DNA of 64,000 nucleotides from Parasponia andersonii (GCA_002914805.1 JXTB01000177.1:193790-257789), one strand, 5' to 3'; shown: positions 24,527 through 37,050, counted from the stretch's first letter. Numbers and translations: made by a program. The notes: generated from the sequence alone by a model not told the origin.

Positions 24527-26310
24527 TGTTAGCCTAAGATTAGCTAATCCAAGAAGGGGATGAATTAGATTTCAAAATTTTTTAAAAAACTTTTTAACTA
24601 CGTAAAACTATAAATTACTATTTTGAAACTTTTAAGCTAAATAAATAATGATAATAAACATATCAAGTAAATTAAGCACACTGTATATCCAATATTCAAT
24701 CAAATAGCTTGCAATAAAATAAAGAGCCTAGGGATAAAGAAAATATAAACTCGGTTTTTACAAAGTTTAATAAATACGACGATTTGCCTACGTCTCCGGC
24801 TATTGACAATTTACTTTGAGCTTCTACTATTCGGATCAAGATTGTGAGCATGACAGACTTTTTTACAAATAGAGTAAATTCTTCTTAAGTTTATCCATGC
24901 CTTTACAATAGTTTTGACTCCGACTCTATTACGCCTAATTTTAGATTGTTTAGACTCCAATGCCAACTTCACCTCTACGGATTATTTAAACAATAGTACA
25001 AATCTCAATAACTCACGGGTTATTTAGACTTCAATGATAACCTCACCTACACTCAAGTTGTTTAGACTCCAATAATAACCTCACTTATATACATGTTATT
25101 TAGACATTGGTGCTAACCTCACCAACTCATGGTTTATTTATAAATCTGGTGCCAACCTCAACTCACACTTAAATGTCTTTTAAATAATCAAGAGTGAATA
25201 CACTCAAAAACTCTTCTACAAAGTAATGAATACAATTTTGGCTTAGAAGATTTGAGAACAATGCACAATAGATACTCTAAAATTGACTCAATATGATTTA
25301 AAAATTAATTTAATGTAGAAATAAGCTTTTACACTTTAAAAGTAGTTGGATAATAATTTAAGTTCTTGCAATCTCTCTTTTGAGTCTTAAAATAGCTTCT
25401 ATTTATAAGCTTATGTGAAAACTGCCATTTATGACTATTTGAGATAGTTTTCGCTATTTTCGGTCGATCGAAAGTGTGTTTTCAGTAGACTGAAAAACTA
25501 ACAGTTGGTCAGTACTTTTACAACGATCAAATTTTAACGGTCATTTTTGACCAGCTGATATTTTCAGTAGACCAAAAATCCCAGTTAAACAATTTTAGCA
25601 TTTTGGCCATTTTTTCAAATTTTGACAACTTTTTGGTTATTTTAAGATTCTATCAGTTTTTAGCATTTTTCAAAATCTAATTTCTAAACTTTTTTTAAAT
25701 ACTTTAAAAACATTGAAGATCAATATGAAAAAAAATATTTTGAGTATTGCAAACTTGTTTTAGTTTTACAAAGGCTTTAACAATAATTTAGGAAGTGTTT
25801 ATACCAAAGCATATTCTAGTTTATAAATAGAAAATCTCTTTTTAGCCTATTTCAAATAAACATGATTTCAGATATATTTGTAACTTATTTAAACTTAAGA
25901 AATCATGTTTTATGGAATATTTTTCCCATTTTAAAAAATTATTATTTTTATTTTCAAATTTTTATAATATAATAACTATTTTAAGATTAAAATAATTTGA
26001 AAAACTCTTTTGAGAATATAAACTAATGCAAAGAGAATTTATATGCAATAAACTAAATCAACTAAAAGACTAAATATGAAATATACCATATCTAAGTATT
26101 CTTTTGTATCTTGATTGTCCATCTCCAAGCTTGATTCTAATAAGTTCATATGCATCTATCTTCAAGCTTAATTTCTTGATTAACTTGAGTTTGAACTTTT
26201 AAAACTATTTCACTACATATTTAAGTTAAAACATTAGTACTAAATCAAATGTTTATTATCTTCAAAATAAAAGTGAGTAAGATTAAAACCTTAATATTAA
26301 TTTCTTAACA
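24527..26310. mobile_element. Solo LTR, Ty1/copia-type ends, with 5-bp target duplication
   Basis: Begins TGTTAGCC and ends TTCTTAACA; both ends give the TGTTA...TAACA pattern usual in copia LTRs. Flanked by exact copies of AATAG (24522-24526 and 26311-26315). No coding capacity. Length of about 1.8 kb is long for copia and would suit a SIRE-like lineage, which is an inference. It contains a tandem repeat (next entry). A TATA-like word read on the minus strand near 25397-25411 suggests minus orientation. Fossil. Confidence 0.75.
24946..25165. repeat. Tandem repeat, unit about 38 bp, within the copia-type solo LTR
   Basis: Five to six degenerate units, each built on 'gttatttagac(t/a)...aacctcac'. 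Clear units begin at 25019, 25057, 25095 and 25132; less regular ones precede them. Repeats of this sort in LTRs often act as promoter enhancers, an inference here. Confidence 0.75.
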
Positions 26311-26315
26311 AATAG

Positions 26316-26696
26316 TCCACTAGAAATGGGTAATGGAGCTACTTACTATCAATTGAGATTACTCTTGGTAAGAAACTTTTTGCTTCTTTCAGCCGTGATG
26401 AAGGATGATAAAGATGGCAAGACGGCCATGTGAGATGCTTTGCTTCCTTCAACCATGATGAAGACGAAATTGGTTGATAGATGTCGTGTACAAAAACACC
26501 ACAGAGAGGGTAATTATGCACAATAAAAATTGGATTGTAATGTAGTAAGTTTTCATATGGTTTAATTTAGGAAAGACATTTAGGTGTCTAGATGAATTCT
26601 CATTACAATTGTAATGAGGTTTCAAAACTTTAAAACCAAACCAAATAGCCGAACGAGCACATTTAAGAAATGACAATTACATTCCAATGCCTATTA
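26316..26696. other. Intergenic, no gene seen
   Basis: No coding signal. A short repeat about 'cttccttcaaccatgatgaag' / 'cttctttcagccgtgatgaag' occurs twice near 26383 and 26443. Confidence 0.5.
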
Positions 26697-26704
26697 CAAT
26701 TAAC

Positions 26705-27198
26705 TAAAGATGGCAAAATGGGTCGGACCAAACGGATCGACTTATAAGAGGTTGGGCCTGGGCTGGGCTTATGTATCTCGACCCTGTCGATTTTATTTTT
26801 TAAAATTTTAGTTTCATTGAATTAATAAAATAACTCTTCTAACCTATAAATACCGCCCCTCACTCATTTTTTTTTTCTCACTTTTAATCCAATACTTTCT
26901 TATTCTCTCATTCTCAATCTCTCTATATTCTCAAATTCCTCTTTTCTCTATAATTTTATATAATTTCTTAAGGTGTTTCCTTTTAACATTTTTTTTTATC
27001 AACATATAAACTTATTTTAAATTTTATCAACATAAGTTAACTTATATAACATATAATTTATTTTATAACTTTTATTTTAAATATTTTTAATATATTTTTA
27101 TTTATTTATTTTTAAAATGTATCAAGTATGAGCCGGATCGCATATGGCCCGCTGGGCGCCTAGGCGAGCCTATGGGGCCACCTATTTAGCCACCCTTA
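26705..27198. mobile_element. hAT-type MITE with 8-bp target duplication
   Basis: Flanked by exact copies of CAATTAAC (26697-26704 and 27199-27206), the 8-bp target duplication length of hAT transposons. Ends match in inverted orientation at about 15 of 19 positions: TAAAGATGGCAAAATGGGT on the left, TAAGGGTGGCTAAATAGGT inward from the right. No transposase frame, so non-autonomous. The ends resemble the widespread plant 'GGTGGCAAA...GGG' hAT MITEs. Confidence 0.8.
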
Positions 27199-27206
27199 CA
27201 ATTAAC

Positions 27207-27848
27207 CAAAGGCTACCCAAGATTTAAGAGATTATTGGATTTGTACTTCTTTTTTTTTTTTTTTTTCTCTTTTAATTTTAGTTTTTTTCCATAATTTTTT
27301 TGTTCTTAAATGAATATGTTTTAGTTTTGGATTTATATTTATATTTTCTCTTTGTTATCATGTAATTCTTATTTTAAATTTGTAAAAAAAATTGGCAATT
27401 ATTTAGTGGGCTTCTAAGCCAAATGGTCAAATTTTGAAAATTATTTGAAAATTGGTTGTTTTTCATATTTTATAGATCAAAATATATTGATTTATTTTGT
27501 ATAAAATTGATTTATCTTTTCAAAAATAGATCAATTAAAATATGGCTATTTATCAAAATAGAATTATAAAATAGCCATATATTAAATACGTATAAACATT
27601 GTCATTTTTTAAATTGATTTAGAAAAAAAGGATATTTTTTTTTTATAAATACTCTTTTTGAGTTAATATCTTTTTGTTACTTTTAGGTTATGTTTGGAAT
27701 TTGGATTCCAGTAGGAAAAAAAAATTATAAGAGAAAAGTTAAAGAAAAAAGAGGAGCGAAATATATTCCTAAAATTCTATAAAATTTAATTTTTGAAACT
27801 TTTTCTTTCATAATATTTTCATTATAATATAAATCCTCTAAATTTCCT
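27207..27848. other. Intergenic, very AT-rich, no gene seen
   Basis: T-rich tracts and no coding signal up to the assembly gap. Confidence 0.6.
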
Positions 27849-28440
27849 NNNNNNNNNNNNNNNNNNNNNNNNNNNNNNNNNNNNNNNNNNNNNNNNNNNN
27901 NNNNNNNNNNNNNNNNNNNNNNNNNNNNNNNNNNNNNNNNNNNNNNNNNNNNNNNNNNNNNNNNNNNNNNNNNNNNNNNNNNNNNNNNNNNNNNNNNNNN
28001 NNNNNNNNNNNNNNNNNNNNNNNNNNNNNNNNNNNNNNNNNNNNNNNNNNNNNNNNNNNNNNNNNNNNNNNNNNNNNNNNNNNNNNNNNNNNNNNNNNNN
28101 NNNNNNNNNNNNNNNNNNNNNNNNNNNNNNNNNNNNNNNNNNNNNNNNNNNNNNNNNNNNNNNNNNNNNNNNNNNNNNNNNNNNNNNNNNNNNNNNNNNN
28201 NNNNNNNNNNNNNNNNNNNNNNNNNNNNNNNNNNNNNNNNNNNNNNNNNNNNNNNNNNNNNNNNNNNNNNNNNNNNNNNNNNNNNNNNNNNNNNNNNNNN
28301 NNNNNNNNNNNNNNNNNNNNNNNNNNNNNNNNNNNNNNNNNNNNNNNNNNNNNNNNNNNNNNNNNNNNNNNNNNNNNNNNNNNNNNNNNNNNNNNNNNNN
28401 NNNNNNNNNNNNNNNNNNNNNNNNNNNNNNNNNNNNNNNN
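27849..28440. other. Assembly gap (592 undetermined bases)
   Basis: Run of N. Any open frame crossing it is an artefact. It lies about 1.4 kb upstream of the Spinster-like gene and may hide part of its promoter or a 5' exon. Confidence 1.
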
Positions 28441-29861
28441 TCGTCCTGAAACCATATTTTTATTTTCTGGTCCTATGCACAGCAACTTTTCAATGTTTTC
28501 TGTTTGATATGGCAATGTCATAACTAGACAAAACTCTTTTTTTTTTTTTTTTTTTTTGGGAATTTGTGCTGGAGTCTTGATATTCATGCTAAAATTGATT
28601 TTTTTGTTTTAAAAATTTTGTTTAAAATTGTTGGGTTTTTTTTTTTAATTTTTTTTTTCAAGTTTCACTTTCCCAATTTGTATACTGTTTGTGTGCCTAT
28701 TTATCTAAAATGCGTGATTTAATTTTCTCTGTCATTGGAATGATTTGACGAGTTTTGAATTTTTTTTGTGCTACTTTTCGATTTTTTTTTTTCCAAATTT
28801 TGATTTGGATTAAAATTGAGAGCAATAAAAAAAAGGAATTTTTTGAATTCTACTGCTTGGAATAACTTTTTCTGTAGTTTTTAGTTGCTATGTATGGGGT
28901 CAAGTATTTTACAATAGAAATTTCTAATTTTTAACACAGGTAAAAAATTCAGCTTTTATGCTTGGTTAGAGGGTCATTGTCTTCTGACTACCCCATAATC
29001 AAATGACAGGAATATGAAGATTATATCCCACATTGTTAGATGCCATTGGGTTATTTTTTATTTATTGTTTGTACACAAATAATATAAAGAAGAAGATGTT
29101 GAATTTTGATAAGAGATGTAGGATTAATGACCGAAGAAGAAGATGAGACAGTTATTTTTTCGCCATTGTCGTGATGCATAGGAAGGGAAAGTTTTGAAGT
29201 ACTCGTGGAATGGGGCATAAGATTTACTTAGTCAGATGAGGAAGCTTTTATTGGGTGTAAAGACAATTTTACATGTTCCTCACATATTTTAAGCCTGTTT
29301 TCTTCTCTTAGTTTTATTATTCTATATGTTTTGAATTATTAATCCTTTTGGCTGTCTTTTGGTGCAAGTGCTCTCTTTGGATCTTTTGTTACCATGTTTA
29401 GGGGAGTTCACGATGATGATACCACTAATGATTGAGGATACAAATATTTTTAAATATTAATGGAAAATAATGAAATAGACAATTTTGGCTCATGCACGTT
29501 TGGTATATAGTGAAGAATGGAACAATCAACGAGTTGTTTTTTTATTTTTTATTTTTTTTTGGGTGGTACGTGCGAAAATTCTATGTGACTATTGGATGAA
29601 AATCCTTTTGACATGTCATGAATTGAGTTTATAGATTTGTTCTTACTAATAATTTTGTATTTCAAGTAGAATAAAAGAAGACTTCCAACTCTACCTCATC
29701 CTTACAAAAGAACAATGCACATGTGGTGCACGTGCATCCCACCTAGTAGACATAGAGAGACGAAAAAAGAGTTGAAGGAAAAGGAAGGCGAGAGTTCAAT
29801 TTCTACATTTTCCTACCGTTCTGCATCCAACACACCATAAAGATATAATTGTCTCTTTCCT
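28441..29861 (+). other. Upstream region of the Spinster-like transporter gene
   Basis: No separate gene seen. It contains long T runs and an AT-rich upstream sequence. The purine-rich stretch at about 29750-29800 just before the start codon is probably 5' UTR. A non-coding first exon further upstream cannot be excluded. Confidence 0.4.
29729..29734. promoter_or_regulatory. G-box (CACGTG) candidate
   Basis: Palindromic CACGTG, 128 bases upstream of the Spinster-like start codon, the core site for plant bZIP and bHLH factors. Single occurrence, so regulation by it is only an inference. Confidence 0.35.
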
Positions 29862-32800
29862 ATGGTTCATGATCAGGAAACAAACCCTTCTGAAGAGGCC
29901 AAATCTTCAGATGAGATGACCATGACAACTGCTTTTAGCGCTGCTTCTACACCTTCTTGGTTTACGCCTAAAAGGTTGCTGCTTTTCCTCCTTTTTTTTT
30001 TTTGAGTTTATTAAATTTTCGTTTTGTGATGTAGGTTAAGATGAGAATAGATAGAGCGATAGAGAGAATAGGTAGAATAACAAGAGAATTGGTAGAATTG
30101 CAAGACATAAGCAAGATATGTAAGAAATCAGATAGATTAGAGAGAGATAAAATAGAATCAAGAGAGAGAATTAGAAAGAATCAGACAAAAATAAATAAAC
30201 GGATAGAAGAAGAATAGAAAGAGAAAAATAATAACTCAAAGAGAAAGAGATCCATAGGAAAAATAATAACTCAAAGAGAAAGAGATCCATAGGAAGAGAA
30301 AACTCAATCATCATTTATTAATTATTCATAGTTTGGAAAATAATTACGTAGCTAAGTCTATTTATAGATAGACAATTGAACACAATTAGAAAAGTAGACA
30401 AATTCTAGAAACTGATAAAAACAAGAAACTTATATCTAGTTACCCAAAATTAAATAATACCTAATAATAAATCTAAATAATTCTAAATAATAACGATATT
30501 ATAATTTCCAATATATTATATTCCTATGCCTATGCCATTTTGGTTGTCTAGAAATTTTGGATAGAGAAGTTAACATCTTTGGGATGTTTTTGTTTTTTTT
30601 GGGTATATTGCGTATTCTCTTATTTCTCTTATCTAGATTTCGAGAAAAATCAAGAATTTTGATGGTACTAGAGCATAATTAAATAACGTAGCTTAGTTGG
30701 CTTTGGAGTGGTTGAGAAAATTTTCAATCCTATAAGAGTGGTTCTAATTCCAAATTTTTTTTTTTGGCCTCCATTTTGGTGGTTACCAAATGGGGAATGT
30801 TTATTTTTAAATTGGTGTTTGGTTTCTGAGACGATTCGAGAAGGAAAGAGTTAAAACTTAGAAGGCTAATGATGATTCAAATGTGATAAGTCATTTCATT
30901 ATTTTTAAAAGAACAAAAAAAAAAGAAGTTAAACAAGAAAATTTCAGGTACATTAATAGTTTATGACTACTAGAACACTGAGGTTGGATCAAGTACATCT
31001 TGATGGTTTGCAAAACTGATTTGTGTTCCAATTTAGATTTAACAAACTCTTCTATGATGTCTTGCAGGCTGCTTTTTATTTTTTGTGTCATTAACTTGAT
31101 AAATTATGTGGATCGAGGAGCAATTGCAAGCAATGGTGTGAATGGGAATCGTAGAGCTTGTATAAAAAGTGGTACATGCACATCGGGCAGTGGAATACAG
31201 TAAGATTTACTTGAATGCTGTGGGGAGGAGGAATTTTTATAGAAGATCTGTTAGTCTTTATATTTGTTGAGACAATCCTGATGGGTCAAAAAATAAGTCT
31301 TATCATTTTTCTTTCCTGTTATATAGTTAGTTAAGTGGAAACATTATCTGTTCGCTCAAGACATCTTGTATGTGCCAATACATGCCTAAAATTTATATTA
31401 TTTTGTTTCACTAGTTATTTTTACATCTACTTATGATCATGCGTGCTATTGTCGTGATCCATTACTTGCCACTGAGTTTTTGAGGTTCTAGTATTTCTAT
31501 GGTTTATGTGTGCATAGCTTGCATGATTGTGCCTGCTATGTAGTTTTTTATTTTTGCTCTTTCTAAATTCTATTTATTCTCCCAAACCTACTATATTAGC
31601 CTATGAGAATGATTGTTTTGGTCATTAACCTTGCCTTAAATATGTCAGGTATGAATTTAGGCTTAGTTAACATTTACAGTCCAGATGTTTGTTTAATATT
31701 TCAATTTGTAATAGCCTTGTGTGTGGACGGCTACCTAGTTTTCTTTTTATATTCTTGACTATTCAGGTCTTCAAATTGCTCTTTTTATTTTATTTATTTT
31801 TGAAAAAATGTTATTTTACTAATGTAAATAAAACCATGAATTTCTTTATCATTTTAAGTTCCTTGTTGTAATGTAGAGGAGACTTTAACTTGAACAATTT
31901 TGAAGACGGAGTTCTTTCATCTGCTTTTATGGTTGGTCTTCTTGTGGCTTCTCCAATATTTGCTTCATTAGCAAAGAGGTAAGACCATTTTTTGCTGCAT
32001 TGGTTATTAATGAATAGCATTATTGGCATAACTGGTAAACTAGTGCAGTGTTAATAGTAGGTGTGAGTCTGAATACCTATGCTCAAACTCATGGTCTTAC
32101 TTTGAATTTGCACTCCATTTGTGTTCTTTCTGATTCAATTGGCACTCCCTTTGTTCTTTGTAAAGTTTCTACATTTTCTAGGCCCATGAGAATGGTGGGT
32201 ACTAGAAAATGAAAACCAGTCTTTGCATATATTCCATTAGCTTAAGCTTCTAGAAGAATCGGTGAAATAACAGCTACTATGAGAATTTTTCTTGGCAATA
32301 TACCGTCTTTATGTGTACTGGAAATTAAATGCAGCAGGACTTTCTGTAAGCATCTAATTCTGCTTGATGCCTAATATATTAATTTGATATCAAATTTTGC
32401 AGTCTAAATCCATTTAGGCTTATCGGAGTTGGATTAGTAGTCTGGACTGTTGCTGTAATTGGTTGCGGTTGCTCATTTAATTTTTGGTCCATTACTATCT
32501 GTCGCATGTAAGTGGCTTATGCTTCTTGATTTTGTCTTTCACTTTCAGTTTTTTATTCTTTTCTAGTTTTATGTTTTTTTGTACCTAAGTAATACGAGAC
32601 CTTTCATCGTTAAGCAGGTTTTCACTAGTTCTAATGTGTTTCTATAGGTTAGTTGGTGTTGGTGAGGCTTCATTTATAAGTCTTGCAGCTCCATTCATTG
32701 ATGACAATGCTCCAGCTGCTCAGGTTTTGTTTCTTTAATATGCTTAGGTTTTGATAAGTGCTTACTGCATCAATTTATATCAATCGTGCTAGATCGGAGA

Positions 32801-35800
32801 TTCATGTTTGGTTAATATGTTTTAATGGCACCTACATTCTATTTTCATCCGTTCTTAGCCTGGCATTTACTTCTTTATACCAGAAAACAGCGTGGCTTGC
32901 AACTTTCTACATGTGTATACCTACAGGATATGCAGTTGGCTATGTGTATGGTGGATTGGTAAGCTTCTATGCTAATGCCACATAATTGAGGTCCTTTTGT
33001 CAATTTTTAACTTTTGTACGATATAAGTTATTAATTTGTGTTCCCTTCTCCATTGGCTTCTTATTCGGGATTTTAAGTTGGGTAATTTGGAAATTGTTAT
33101 GTTACATTTTATATGTAGGTTGGAAGTCATTTCAATTGGCGGTACGCATTTTGGGGGGAGGCAATTTTGATGCTTCCATTTGCTATTCTAGGTTTTGTTA
33201 TGAAGCCTTTGCAAATGAAAGGTGTATTTTCATCTCTAATGAATTTGTTCTAATTCAGCAAGACCTGTTATTAAACAACAACTTGGGGTTTACAGGCTTG
33301 GCTCCTGCTAACTTGAAAAAGGCGCTGACTGAATTAGAGACAGCTGATTCACAAGTTCAAGGTGCTGTATACTATGATAAAAGGCGATAGTTTTTGCCTT
33401 TTTTCGTTAAATGTTTTATGTTTTATTTGGACTGGAGAATGTTCACAATTCGAAGACATCTCTGGTTAGCCATGACTACATAGCATTAGTGAAAATATAA
33501 AATGCATGATTTTACAACTTCATTAACCACGATAACTTGGTTTATAAACTTGGTGCACAGATTCAGATGTTTCCAATAGTAAAGAGGGTGCATCTGCATT
33601 GTGCAAGAAGGAAGAATTCGAACATAAAAGCTGTCAAGGATGTTCTGAGTACAGTCTCTCACACCCTTACCTTGATTTTCAATATATATATTTTTCAATC
33701 CAAAAAAGTTTTGCGGTTTCTTTTTACATAATAGTTATTATTTGTCTCCAACGTCTTTGTTTTGGCCTTTAGCATTGAATTTTTCAATTGCAGCCAAAGA
33801 GTCATCTTAAAAACTAAGCTTGATTTTGGAAATGCCGACATTGTTTGTGTGCATTTGTATGTGTGCGTGTATACACACATCTAAATTTCTAGAACTTATC
33901 TAGTCGAAATCATGAGCGAGAATACATATGAACTATCTGCAAGGGATTGGAACTCTAGAGATTGAACTATAAACCTTTAACCAGGTGCTAGTTATGATAT
34001 CAGTGAATCATGCATAAAGATTAGAACTTGGTACACTAAGTAAACCAACAAATTGCCCTCTAACATAGATTTGGGTGTTCAACATTGGCCTAATATCTTG
34101 TCATTAATCCTAATCATATAATGAATCAATTAGAAAAACTGGACGTATGTGCGGCCAATTTAATGTTCTTACGAATCCCTACTTTTTTATTTTTTTATAA
34201 ATGAATAGTATAATGTTTGTTACATACACTTTTCCTTTTTGTAATTTAACACTTATGTGTGTGGTTTGACTTTTATTTGTTTTCTTAGTCTATGTTGCAC
34301 ACAAAAGTTATGTTCATGTTTTTTTATCGTTAAAAAATTTCCAACTTCGACAGCTATGGATTATGGAATAGCTCTCTAACAGAATAAATTAAGAATTATT
34401 CTCTTTAAGCCCTATGGGTGCGTTTTAGTAGAAATGGCCATGGAAACATGCCAGTTAGTAGGTTTCCTTGATGCAACTGGTATTTGTTCTGTTTCATCTA
34501 TATGAATCCCTTATGTGGATATTTATTTCGTACTATCTCTTTTGGGCAGGTTGGCAGTTGCAAACAAAATAAGAACTCAGTTGTCAATATTTGCTAAAGA
34601 TATGAAGGTGCTTTTGGTTGATAAGGTTTACATTGTTAATGTTCTAGGTAATTCTTTCTACCTACTCTATTAAGTACCAGATTTGGTATTGGTTTATTGT
34701 GGTAATAACCACATTAATAAGAACTTCTAGCGAAATTATAGGAGAACTTTGAAGTTGAACAGCTTGTTGAAAATTTACTCCTTGAGAATTTTCATTCCAG
34801 GATCACCTAGGACGTAGTGTTTCAATTTTTTTTTTTCTTTTTTTTGCTTTACTCAATTCTGTTTGTATCACTTGTCCTAAAGCGTTTATTTTTTTTCTTC
34901 TAGGTTACGTAGTATACACATTTGTCGTAGGCGCTTACGCATACTGGGGACCCAAGGCTGCTCATAGTATATATCATATGGTAAGCAATTGTGTTCATAT
35001 TCAATTAGACTTTTATTCTCTCAAATGTCTTTTATATTTTAGCGTTTCTTTTGCATGCATAAGGTTCAAATGTCTTGTATATTTTAGCGTTTCTTTTGCA
35101 TGCATAAGGTTAATGTCAAATAATAAAAAATTACACCAAAGTAAAACTTTGAAATATTCATAATTTAAAGGTATCCCATTTGGCAGACCAATGCAGATCT
35201 GATTTATGGCGGCATTACTATTGTCTGTGGAATACTGGGCACCCTAGCTGGAGGCTTTGTTCTGGATTTCATGGGTAACACAATTCATAACGCTTTTAAG
35301 GTATACACTATTGTTTCTAACTGAGATGAACAATTATCAGTTTTTATTTTTCAACTGCTAGTTGGTCCTTTTGTCATGCGTTTAAGTTTTGAAATTTTTA
35401 CCCACGTTTCCTCCATTAATATTTCTATCACAGCTCTTTTTTGCTAATTTATCTTGTCTCATCTCTATTTCATTCCATTTTTCTTGGTTATGCATTTGGT
35501 TCTAAATACTTGCTCGGAAACTTGTAGCTTCTTACTGCAACAACATTTTTTGGCGCAATACTTTGCTTTGGTGCCTTTTGTTTCAAGAACATGTATGGTT
35601 TCCTTGTGCTGTTTGCAATCGGTGAATTACTTATCTTTGCTACTCAGGTACCTCTTACTACCAGCTTGTTTGTACAAATTTGGCTATACTTTATGGTTTG
35701 TGTTTTACATTTTGCCCCTGAAATACAATGCCTTTTGAATATTGCTCCCCAATCTTCAAATGCCTTCACATTGGGAGACGATCTACTTTAAGTTAAGACC

Positions 35801-36752
35801 AAAAAAAAAAAGAAGGAATATTTTTACTGAATGTTTTAGTGCTCTATTTTGTTTAGATTCAAAAGTAATTATTTATTTTATTCATGGATTCTCTTTTACA
35901 GGGCCCTGTAAATTTTATATGCCTGCATTGTGTTGTACCTAATTTGAGGCCACTCTCAATTGCTATTTCTGTCGTTGCAATTCACGTCTTTGGGGATGTG
36001 CCATCATCACCTCTAGTTGGAGTTCTCCAGGTTTGGTTTTTCATAGTTTCCCGTATGATGACATGTACCATTTCATTGTCAATGAATTTGCAAGCCTTGT
36101 TCAAATTGTTTTTATTACCTTCACTATAATATTACTCTTACGGGTTTTAGCCTTCAAGATACTTGTATAATGTGAAGTTATGCTGGTCTTTGTACGTCTT
36201 TGAGCTTTTTCTTACCAGTAATGTGAAGGTATACTGGTCTTCGTACATCTTTGAGCTTTTTTTCTACTTTGTTATGCAGGACAATATAAACGATTGGAGG
36301 AAGACTTCCATTATATTGAGCTCTATTCTGTTTCCAGCAGCAATAATATGGTTTATAGGTAGGTTTCTATTAGTTGCGAACTATTAAAAAATACGCCCTA
36401 AAATACAGACACAAAATACATTCCAGACTGCACTTCTTATATGAAAAGGGCATTCTATTCAGGCCAGTATTGATCGCCTCCGGTCGTTTTAACTCACAAC
36501 ATATTTGTCTAGTAAAGATCTTTGGCAAATAGGCTTATTTCCTACTTTTAGATGAAAATTTTCATTTTATTCAATTCTTTGAAAATGAAAAAATAAATCA
36601 TATGTACCATGGCAGGAATATTTCTCAAGAGCGTGGATAAATTTAATGAAGACGTTGAAAATCCCATTCCCACCAGTGAAAAATCAAACACAACACCTTT
36701 GCTTGTAGGGGAAACACCAGAAACCAAATCTTCTGCTGAACCATCACTGTGA
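29862..36752 (+). CDS. Spinster-like major facilitator transporter (SPNS family), 16 coding exons
   Basis: Multi-pass membrane carrier of the plant Spinster family, annotated in Arabidopsis as probable sphingolipid transporters by likeness to animal Spinster; the plant substrate is not settled. Coding exons: 29862-29974, 31068-31199, 31877-31978, 32403-32507, 32648-32723, 32884-32958, 33119-33221, 33296-33361, 33561-33648, 34550-34647, 34904-34980, 35187-35300, 35528-35647, 35902-36030, 36280-36358, 36616-36752. All splice ends are GT/AG and phases join to 537 aa. Motifs: NLINYVDRGAIASNGVNG in the first membrane span, NNFEDGVLSSAFMVG, FRLIGVGL, ITICRMLVGVGEASF, MCIPTGYAVGYVYGG, then a hydrophilic central loop (exons 8-9), GYVVYTFVVGAYAYWGPKA, GGITIVCGILGTLAGG, HVFGDVPSSPLVGVLQD and a last span FPAAIIWFIG. 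An upstream in-frame TAA at about 29838 makes the ATG at 29862 the first possible start. Exon 9 is the least conserved and its borders the least certain. No sign of damage. Confidence 0.94.
30027..30537 (-). mobile_element. Probable solo LTR (copia-size) in intron 1 of the Spinster-like gene
   Basis: A 511-bp unit with TG...CA ends (TGATGTAGG ... CCTATGCCA) flanked by TTTTG on both sides (30022-30026 and 30538-30542). On the minus strand there is a CTATAAATAGAC-type TATA word (about 30357-30368), suggesting minus orientation. No coding capacity. The target copy is low in complexity, so the call is likely rather than proven. Fossil. Confidence 0.55.
30223..30292. repeat. Two-copy 35-bp tandem repeat in the intron-1 solo LTR
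   Basis: The unit beginning GAAAAATAATAACTC occurs at 30223 and again at 30258 with no visible mismatch over 35 bases, indicating recent duplication or slippage. Confidence 0.85.
35021..35110. repeat. Two-copy 45-bp tandem repeat in intron 11 of the Spinster-like gene
   Basis: The unit beginning TCAAATGTCTT occurs at 35021 and 35066 and the copies differ at about one base. It lies wholly within an intron. Confidence 0.9.
36169..36270. repeat. Two-copy 51-bp tandem repeat in intron 14 of the Spinster-like gene
   Basis: The unit beginning AATGTGAAG occurs at 36169 and 36220 with several mismatches, so it is older than the intron 11 duplication. It sits close to the acceptor of exon 15, and the second copy supplies part of its pyrimidine tract. 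Confidence 0.8.
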
Positions 36753-37050
36753 TTTATATTTTTTTTTTTCCCGGTTTTCTGTTTTGGTGCATTTCACGTA
36801 ACTGTAAATAAGTTCCATGCAGTTCTTTTATTTCTTTTTTCTTTGGTAGTTTTTTCAGATTAATGCTCTTGGAATCTTTCTTATTTCTTTATTTTATTTT
36901 TTGAGTTTCTTATGTGACAGAAGATTTTAAGTTTTGGGTATGTAAAGTTCCTTCTCTCGTAGTTATAGCATTTTTGTAATATATTAGTACTTTTATTGAA
37001 ACGAAAATAATAAAAAATAATCATCGGATGAGGTTAAGGGAATTTATTTT
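36753..37050 (+). other. Probable 3' UTR and downstream region of the Spinster-like gene
   Basis: T-rich sequence directly after the stop codon. AATAAA-like words near 37000-37016 could serve as a near-upstream polyadenylation signal. The exact 3' end is not visible. Confidence 0.45.

Noticed and set aside
24946-25165. CRISPR-like array
   Set aside because: The units are degenerate, directly adjacent 38-bp tandem repeats without spacers, in a plant LTR.
27838-28587. Open frame of 249 aa
   Set aside because: Nearly all of it is the run of N in the assembly gap.
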